Below the pieces are notes generated by a model. That model had not been told where the DNA came from. It did no database searches and saw only the letters and a list, made by a program, of their open reading frames with translations. Made by a program: the position numbers and the translations under genes. This document shows positions 6,432-10,689 of a stretch of 10,689 bases of DNA, piece after piece. The DNA is taken from the NCBI GenBank assembly GCA_039916225.1, contig JBDSLU010000194.1:1-10689 (forward strand), given 5' to 3'. Origin of the DNA: JBDSLU01 sp039916225. Lineage in GTDB: Bacteria; Acidobacteriota; Vicinamibacteria; Vicinamibacterales; Vicinamibacteraceae. Each line of letters opens with the position of its first letter. Within the stretch, counting starts at the first letter, position 1.

Positions 6432-7244
6432 ATGTCCGCCGCCGATCCCACGCATCAGCTCGCCGAGGCGCTGCAGGCCGGCGGCCCGACGCTCGTGTTG
6501 ACCGGGGCCGGCGTCAGCCTGGCGAGCGGGATCCCGACGTTCCGGGGCACCGACGCCGGCGCCGTCTGGGCCTCGAACGTCATGGCCCGGGCCACGCTGC
6601 AGCATTTCGAGCAGGACCCGGCCGACTCCTGGGCCTGGTATCGCGCACGCCACGCCGGCGTGCTCGCCGCCCGGCCGAACGCCGCGCATCGGGCGCTGGT
6701 CGATCTGGAACGCTGGCATGCCGCGCGCGGCGCCCGCTTCCAGCTGATCACCCAGAACATCGACGTGCTCCACGAGGCTGCGGGGATGGGCACCCTGATC
6801 AAGGTGCACGGCTCGATCGATCGCGCCCGCTGCGCCGACGCCTCGTGCGCCGGGTCGGAGACCACCGTCGCGACCGGGACGCTCGACTTCTCGGCGTTCG
6901 ACGCGAGGCCCACGGCCGCCAGCGTGCCGCGCTGTGCCGCCTGCGGCGCGCTGATGCGGCCGCACGTCCTGTGGTTCGACGAGCACTACGGCAGCCACCC
7001 CGACTACGGGTGGCCGGCCGTGCTCGACGCGTGCGAGATCATGCGGCTCGTCATCGCCATCGGCACATCGTTCTCGGTCGGCGTGACCGACCTGGTCGCC
7101 AGCGAAGCCGGTCGCCGCGGCGTGCCGCTCTTCGTGATCGATCCGCACGGCGCGTCGATCGCCGGCCGGCGCGTCATCGGCCTGCGCGACAAGGCCGAGG
7201 ACCTGCTGCCGCGCGTCTGCGCGCTGGTCGGAGCCGCCGCATGA
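6432..7244 (+). CDS. Sirtuin, NAD-dependent protein deacylase with class III (desuccinylase-type) signature
   Basis: 270 residues, full length for a bacterial sirtuin. It contains the NAD-binding GAGVSLASGIPTFRG (25-39), TQNID (107-111), the catalytic His126 in KVHGS, zinc ligands Cys134/Cys139 and Cys168/Cys171, RPHVLWFDE (176-184) and IGTSFSV (210-216). Tyr70 and Arg73 in WAWYRAR match the Tyr-x-x-Arg pair that binds the acyl carboxylate in SIRT5 and E. coli CobB. Removal of succinyl, malonyl or glutaryl groups from lysine is therefore predicted besides deacetylation, with nicotinamide and O-acyl-ADP-ribose as products. No export signal, so cytoplasmic. The zinc module spacing is long (28 residues between the Cys pairs). 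The stop overlaps the next gene's start (ATGA at 7241-7244), so the two are translationally coupled. Family call firm; acyl preference inferred. Confidence 0.92.
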   Translation: MSAADPTHQLAEALQAGGPTLVLTGAGVSLASGIPTFRGTDAGAVWASNVMARATLQHFEQDPADSWAWYRARHAGVLAARPNAAHRALVDLERWHAARGARFQLITQNIDVLHEAAGMGTLIKVHGSIDRARCADASCAGSETTVATGTLDFSAFDARPTAASVPRCAACGALMRPHVLWFDEHYGSHPDYGWPAVLDACEIMRLVIAIGTSFSVGVTDLVASEAGRRGVPLFVIDPHGASIAGRRVIGLRDKAEDLLPRVCALVGAAA

Positions 7245-7570
7245 CGCCCGGCGCGGGCGATGCGCTGCGCGAACGGCTGCTGCGTTCGCTGACGACGATG
7301 CTCGGCTTCTACGGGTTGACGCTGGAGGCTGACGGTCACGCCAACCCGCGCCTCGAGCGGGGACCTGACTGCGCCGCGAAGAGCCGCGGCTGGTTGCAGC
7401 CCGGCGACCACAATCACCTGCGCCTGACGCGGATCCTCACCAGCCTGCGCCTGCTCGGGCTCGAGGACTACAGCCGCGCGCTCTATGCCTGCCTGGCCGA
7501 CGTCGCGCGCGATCACCCGCACGCCGTGTCGGCCACGACCCTCGCCTACTGGCAGCGCGCCGCGTCGTAG
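7241..7570 (+). CDS. Short OGFr-like protein (C-terminal half of the opioid growth factor receptor conserved region)
   Basis: 109 residues from ATG 7241, overlapping the sirtuin TGA by four bases. The text LLRSLTTMLGFYGL (15-28), then GDHNHLRLTRILTSLRLLGLE, then a closing TLAYWQRA matches my recollection of the second half of the OGFr_N conserved region (FYGL, HN-x-LR-x-TRIL-x-SLR-x-LGLE, YW). Family members normally also have a first half with an FY-x-G-x-x-x-D start and a HDYIQWLFP motif, which is absent here. The upstream frame lies within the sirtuin gene and encodes nothing similar. The protein is all-helical in appearance, soluble and without a signal peptide. Biochemical function of bacterial OGFr domains is not known to me. 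Coupling to the sirtuin suggests a partner, regulator or substrate. It could also be a decayed remnant, but the frame is clean to a TAG stop. Confidence 0.75.
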   Translation: MTPGAGDALRERLLRSLTTMLGFYGLTLEADGHANPRLERGPDCAAKSRGWLQPGDHNHLRLTRILTSLRLLGLEDYSRALYACLADVARDHPHAVSATTLAYWQRAAS

Positions 7571-7604
7571 GCGTGCGTCCGCGCGTCTCCGGCCCGGCGG
7601 CCCG

Positions 7605-8381
7605 CTAACGCGAGAGCGTCGTCTCGAGCATGCGACGCAGCCGGTTCTCCGGCCCGCGCGAGGCGACGAGCCGCGTCCCGTCCTGCAGCAGCACGGCGTA
7701 CTCGCCGTGGAACAGCGGCTGCAGTTCCTTGATCCGCTCGGTGTGGACGATCGTCGAGCGGTGGATGCGGATGAAGCGATCGGGATCGAGGGCCGCTTCC
7801 ATGCCCTTCATCGTCTCGCGCAGCAGGTGCGAGTGGGCGCCGACGTGCAGCCGGACGTAGTTGCCCTCGGCCTCGACCCAGTCGATCTCGTCGACCTTGA
7901 CGAAGTGGATGCGGCCCGACGACTTGACCACGATGCGCTTCGAATAGCGCCGCTCGCCGCCCAGGTCGTCGAGCAGGTTGATCAGGCGCTGCTCGACCGG
8001 CCCCTCGGTCGACTGATCGCGGGCGACCGCTCCCCGGGCTCGCTCGAGCGCCTTCTGGAAGCGGCGCGCCGTGAACGGCTTGAGCAGGTAGTCGAGCGCG
8101 TGCACGTCGAAGGCCTGGAGCGCGTACTGGTCGTAGGCGGTGACGAAGACGACCACCGGCAGCGGCCGATCGGTCAGCGCCTGCAGCACGCCCATGCCGT
8201 CGAGGCCGGGCATCTGGATGTCGAGGAAGACCAGGTCCGGCGCCTGCTCGGTCATCGCCAGCACCGCTTGGCGGCCGTCGGCGCACTCACCGATGATCTG
8301 GATGTCCGGCTCGGGCTGCAGCAGCGTGCGCAGCCGTTCGCGGGCAAGAGGTTCGTCGTCGACGATGAGAGTCCGGATCAT
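7605..8381 (-). CDS. LytTR-family response regulator (LytR/AlgR/AgrA type)
   Basis: 258 residues from ATG 8381, chosen because GAGGA (8386-8390) lies four bases upstream and the protein opens with the receiver strand MIRTLIVDDEP; an in-frame upstream start at 8417 adds 12 residues. The receiver domain (1-120) is complete: acidic pair Asp8/Asp9, phosphoacceptor Asp54 in FLDIQMPG, Thr in FVTAYDQYA, Lys in YLLKPF. After a linker, the LytTR DNA-binding domain (about 143-258) runs from KRIVVKSSGRIHFVKVDEIDW through EGNYVRLH and FIRIHRSTIV to LVASRGPENRLRRML. It binds direct-repeat operators as a dimer when phosphorylated. It lies 39 bases after the stop of the cognate-looking kinase and is probably co-transcribed. 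It converges on the OGFr-like gene with a 34-base gap and no obvious terminator. Confidence 0.94.
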   Translation of the reverse strand: MIRTLIVDDEPLARERLRTLLQPEPDIQIIGECADGRQAVLAMTEQAPDLVFLDIQMPGLDGMGVLQALTDRPLPVVVFVTAYDQYALQAFDVHALDYLLKPFTARRFQKALERARGAVARDQSTEGPVEQRLINLLDDLGGERRYSKRIVVKSSGRIHFVKVDEIDWVEAEGNYVRLHVGAHSHLLRETMKGMEAALDPDRFIRIHRSTIVHTERIKELQPLFHGEYAVLLQDGTRLVASRGPENRLRRMLETTLSR

Positions 8382-8420
8382 GTCGTCCTCGTTCCTTCGG
8401 GCAGGTGGCGCCTGCAATCG

Positions 8421-9542
8421 CTATACGACGGGCTCGGGCCGAGCGCGCCGTAGCGGGATCAGCAGCGAGACCAGCGTTCCACCAGCGGGATAGTCGGCGA
8501 GCTCCAACGCCGACTTGGCCCCGTACAGCTCGTGGAGGCGGGCCCGGGTGTTGCTCAGGCCGATGCCGGAGCCGGCCGGCTTCGGCGTCGCCCCTGATGT
8601 CGCCTTCAGGCCCGGACCGTCGTCACGCACCTCGAGCCGCAGCATGTCGCCCTCGGCACGGGCCCGGATCTCGACCAGGCCATCGCCGCGCCGCGCGTCG
8701 ACGCCGTGGTGGATGGCGTTTTCGACGAGCGGCTGCAGCACTTGGTTTGGCACCTTGATGTCGAGGGTGTCGGCCGGCACGTCGACGATCACCCTGAGCC
8801 GATCGGCAAACCGCGTCTGCTGGATGTCCAGGTAGCGGCGCAGGAACTCCATCTCCTGCTGCAGCGGCACTTCCTGGACGCCGACGGTGGCGAGCGTCAT
8901 ACGCAGCAAATCGCTCAACTGCGCCAGCATCTCGTCGGCCGCCTCGGCATCGCGGTGGATCAAGGTCGAGATCGCGTGCAGCGTGTTGAACAGGAAGTGC
9001 GGATGGAGCTGGCCCTTCAGCACTTCGAGCTGCGCCTGCGCCAGTCGCGCCTCGAGCTGCGAGGCGCGCAGCTCGCCCTGCGTGAAGCGCCGGAAATTGC
9101 GCCAGGCCTCGTGGACGCCGACGAGGATCCAGTAGGACAGGAACCAGAGATACAGGTGGGCGACCGCGATCCGCTCGAGCTCGAGCGGCTTCTCGTCGAT
9201 CAACGGGATGAAGCTGAGGCCCCAGCGGAGCAGGGTCCACAGCCCGCCGAAGGCGAAGCTGGCCGGCAGGTGGACCAGCGCGGAGCGCCACCACGGGCCG
9301 CCGTCGAAGCGGAAGCGGCGGCACAGCCGGAACACGAGCGGCGCCAGAACCAGCCACGGGTACCACGTGGCGAGCCCGGACAGGAGGGCCTCGAGCAGCG
9401 GCAGGCCATCCGGCTTCATCCGGTAGGTCAGGATCAGCTGCAGCGTCGTGAACAGCGCAAGCCCGGTCAGGACGGCCACGAAGGGTCGCCAGGGGAGGCC
9501 GGTGCGGTCATCGGCCGGGGCCGGCGGGAGGGGACGTGTCAC
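8421..9542 (-). CDS. LytS/AlgZ-type sensor histidine kinase (HisKA_7TM-less, His_kinase family)
   Basis: About 373 residues from GTG 9542, which has GGAG just upstream. In-frame alternatives are GTG 9551 and TTG 9596; the TTG falls inside the direct repeat at 9586-9615 and is unlikely. Four hydrophobic segments (about 19-40, 52-73, 89-110, 126-145) form a membrane sensor with short loops and no large extracellular domain. A short coiled linker leads to the LytS-type H-box LKGQLHPHFLFNTLHAIS (His180 or 182), then the ATPase domain with VENAIHHGV (N-box), RDDGPGL (G1) and GSGIGLSNTRARL (G2). All catalytic motifs are intact. It autophosphorylates on His and passes phosphate to the LytTR regulator encoded next. 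The signal is unknown; multi-helix sensors of this type often read membrane state or small hydrophobic ligands. Two-gene operon with the regulator. Confidence 0.92.
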   Translation of the reverse strand: MTRPLPPAPADDRTGLPWRPFVAVLTGLALFTTLQLILTYRMKPDGLPLLEALLSGLATWYPWLVLAPLVFRLCRRFRFDGGPWWRSALVHLPASFAFGGLWTLLRWGLSFIPLIDEKPLELERIAVAHLYLWFLSYWILVGVHEAWRNFRRFTQGELRASQLEARLAQAQLEVLKGQLHPHFLFNTLHAISTLIHRDAEAADEMLAQLSDLLRMTLATVGVQEVPLQQEMEFLRRYLDIQQTRFADRLRVIVDVPADTLDIKVPNQVLQPLVENAIHHGVDARRGDGLVEIRARAEGDMLRLEVRDDGPGLKATSGATPKPAGSGIGLSNTRARLHELYGAKSALELADYPAGGTLVSLLIPLRRARPEPVV

Positions 9543-9585
9543 GAGCTCCACGACTATGAAGGTACGCCCGGCCGGGCTGGAAGTC

Positions 9586-9615
9586 GATTGGGACAAATAG
9601 GCACCAGATTGGGAC
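9586..9615. promoter_or_regulatory. Putative LytTR operator: perfect 9-bp direct repeat, 12-bp spacer
   Basis: GATTGGGAC occurs at 9586-9594 and 9607-9615, separated by exactly 12 bp (21-bp period). Two 9-bp direct repeats with a 12-bp spacer is the published layout of LytTR binding sites. It lies just upstream of the kinase-regulator operon and is also 62 bases before the divergent esterase ATG. The repeat sequence itself does not fit the known LytTR consensus well, so the regulator assignment rests on geometry and position. Autoregulation, and perhaps control of the esterase, is inferred. Confidence 0.6.
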
Positions 9616-9676
9616 GAGCGGCCGTCCGGGCGAAACGACGGCGGGGATCAGGCCCTGTGCTACCTTGACGAGCCAC

Positions 9677-10405
9677 ATGCACCGTGAACACCGCCTCTGG
9701 CGATCGCCGAACCTCGGGTGGGAAATGGGCATGGCCGTCTTCGGCCATTACGGGCCTCCGCTGCTGCTCTTTCCCACCAGTCTGGGTGACGAGTGGGAAC
9801 ACGAAGGTCAGGGAATGATCCGGACCCTCGCGCCCCTGATCGAAGAGGGCCGCATGAAGGTGTTCTGCGTCCGCTCGGTGACGGCCGAAGGGCTGTTCAA
9901 CAAGCAGGCGCATCCCTTCCACCGCAGCTGGGTGCTGCGCGCCTACGACGCCTACATCCGGCAGGAAGTCATCCCGTTCATCCACCATCACTGCCAGGGC
10001 CTGCCGCCCATCGCTGTGATGGGGGCCTCGCTCGGCGCCTTCCACGCCGCCAACGCCGTCTTCAAGCACCCGGACGCGGTCAAGCGCTGCTTCGGCCTGT
10101 CCGGCGTCTACGACATGAAGCGGGCGATGGACGGGATGTACGACGACAACTTCTATTTCAACAATCCGGTCGACTACCTGCCGGACCTGGGCGACTCCTG
10201 GACGCTCGGTAACCTTTCCACGTGCGACATCCACATCGCGACCGGCCGAGGCCCATTCGAGGATCGCGGGCCGTCCGACCAGCTCGCCGCGGTGCTGCGT
10301 TCGAAAGGCATTCGCCATTCGTTTGACGACTGGGAGGATCAGGGCGGGCACGACTGGCCGTTCTGGCACCACCAGATGTGGACCTACTGTTCCCGTCTGT
10401 ACTAG
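9677..10405 (+). CDS. Alpha/beta-hydrolase, putative esterase (COG4947-like)
   Basis: 242 residues from ATG 9677; a TTG at 9665 would add four. The protein opens with a compact barrel-like stretch (WEMGMAVFGHYGPPLLLFPTS), followed by an alpha/beta-hydrolase core. The nucleophile elbow is GASLGAF with Ser118 (GxSxG). The catalytic His is probably His225 in DQGGHDWPFWHHQMW near the C-terminus, and the acid probably falls in the GRGPFEDRG stretch. The layout and length fit the esterase-D-like putative esterase family, including COG4947. There is no signal peptide or membrane segment, so a cytoplasmic enzyme is likely; substrate unknown. Shine-Dalgarno weak. It is divergent from the LytS-type kinase, sharing the direct-repeat region, and is followed after 21 bases by a GNAT gene, probably in the same operon. 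Family likely, specificity open. Confidence 0.85.
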   Translation: MHREHRLWRSPNLGWEMGMAVFGHYGPPLLLFPTSLGDEWEHEGQGMIRTLAPLIEEGRMKVFCVRSVTAEGLFNKQAHPFHRSWVLRAYDAYIRQEVIPFIHHHCQGLPPIAVMGASLGAFHAANAVFKHPDAVKRCFGLSGVYDMKRAMDGMYDDNFYFNNPVDYLPDLGDSWTLGNLSTCDIHIATGRGPFEDRGPSDQLAAVLRSKGIRHSFDDWEDQGGHDWPFWHHQMWTYCSRLY

Positions 10406-10426
10406 TCGCGCCCCGGAGCAGCCGCC

Positions 10427-10689
10427 GTGTCCGAGATTTCGATCGCCCCCGTCACCACGCCGCTCGATGCCGCGTGGACCGGGATGACCTTCCCCAGCTA
10501 CCGTGGCGCGCTCGCGCTGGTCGGGACCGGGCTGACCGACACCGAGGGCAGCCGAATGATCGCCTGCGCGGCGACCGAGGACGGCCAGCCGGTTGGCCTC
10601 GCCCTGGCCCAGGCGCCCAAGGATCCGTCGCAGCCGGCCGAGATCCTGTCGCTGTTCGTGCGCGCCGACGTGCGCGGCCGCGGCGTGGC
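10427..10689 (+). CDS. GNAT-family N-acetyltransferase, N-terminal part, cut by window end
   Basis: The frame opens at GTG 10427 with GGAG eight bases upstream (10415-10418) and runs to the window end: 87 codons, no stop. Residues EILSLFVRADVRGRGVG at the right edge are motif A of GNAT proteins (beta4 strand followed by the R/Q-x-x-G-x-G/A acetyl-CoA pyrophosphate loop). GQPVGLALA before it is the beta2-beta3 hairpin. The family transfers an acetyl group from acetyl-CoA to an amine; the acceptor cannot be told. It starts 21 bases after the esterase stop, so the two are probably co-transcribed. Confidence 0.8.
   Translation, partial: MSEISIAPVTTPLDAAWTGMTFPSYRGALALVGTGLTDTEGSRMIACAATEDGQPVGLALAQAPKDPSQPAEILSLFVRADVRGRGV

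Noticed and set aside
6078..7148. A long minus-strand open frame across the sirtuin and the oxidoreductase start
   Set aside because: It overlaps two well-supported genes in other frames and its text is compositional only.
7571..7604. Terminator between the convergent OGFr-like and LytTR genes
   Set aside because: The 34 bases are GC-rich but show no convincing stem with a T-tract on either strand.
9554..10372. A minus-strand open frame antisense to the esterase
   Set aside because: No domain seen; the plus strand has the GxSxG elbow and C-terminal His context of an alpha/beta-hydrolase.

Overview
This 10.7 kb stretch of very GC-rich bacterial chromosome has tightly packed genes on both strands. 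Gene content is that of a free-living, signalling-rich environmental bacterium: LytTR two-component pair, PilZ, large REC-PAS coiled-coil protein, sirtuin. The intergenic TTGGAAGTTGG-type low-complexity repeat together with this gene mix suggests an Acidobacteriota (Vicinamibacteria-like) genome, but that is an impression, not something the sequence proves.

Layout. (1) 1-159 (+): C-terminal end of biosynthetic threonine ammonia-lyase (ilvA). (2) 160-334: convergent intergenic region with a long inverted repeat, a 14-bp tandem repeat and a perfect 12-bp hairpin containing the stop codon of the next gene. (3) 335-5124 (-): a two-gene operon. The first gene is a PilZ protein with an intact c-di-GMP motif and a long acidic, low-complexity tail carrying seven-residue repeats. 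The second is a giant protein of about 1080 residues: degenerate receiver, PAS, about 570 residues of coiled coil, degenerate histidine-kinase module. A 10-bp direct repeat with a 20-bp period precedes the operon. (4) 5287-6393 (-): Gfo/Idh/MocA oxidoreductase lacking the usual catalytic Asp. (5) 6432-7570 (+), divergent from it: sirtuin with class III (desuccinylase-type) Tyr/Arg signature, translationally coupled by ATGA to a 109-residue protein matching only the C-terminal half of the OGFr conserved region. (6) 7605-9542 (-): LytS/AlgZ-type histidine kinase and LytTR response regulator. Upstream lies a perfect 9-bp direct repeat with a 12-bp spacer, the geometry of LytTR operators. (7) 9677-10689 (+): COG4947-like alpha/beta-hydrolase esterase followed by the start of a GNAT acetyltransferase.

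The most unusual content is the PilZ / pseudo-receiver-PAS-coiled-coil-pseudokinase operon. All phosphotransfer centres of the large protein appear substituted except the receiver Asp, so it looks like a scaffold or localisation hub rather than an enzyme. It would be coupled to c-di-GMP through its PilZ partner. The sirtuin plus half-OGFr pair is the second candidate for an undescribed unit. Start codons were chosen by domain boundaries and Shine-Dalgarno evidence; several genes have longer GTG or TTG alternatives, which are noted.
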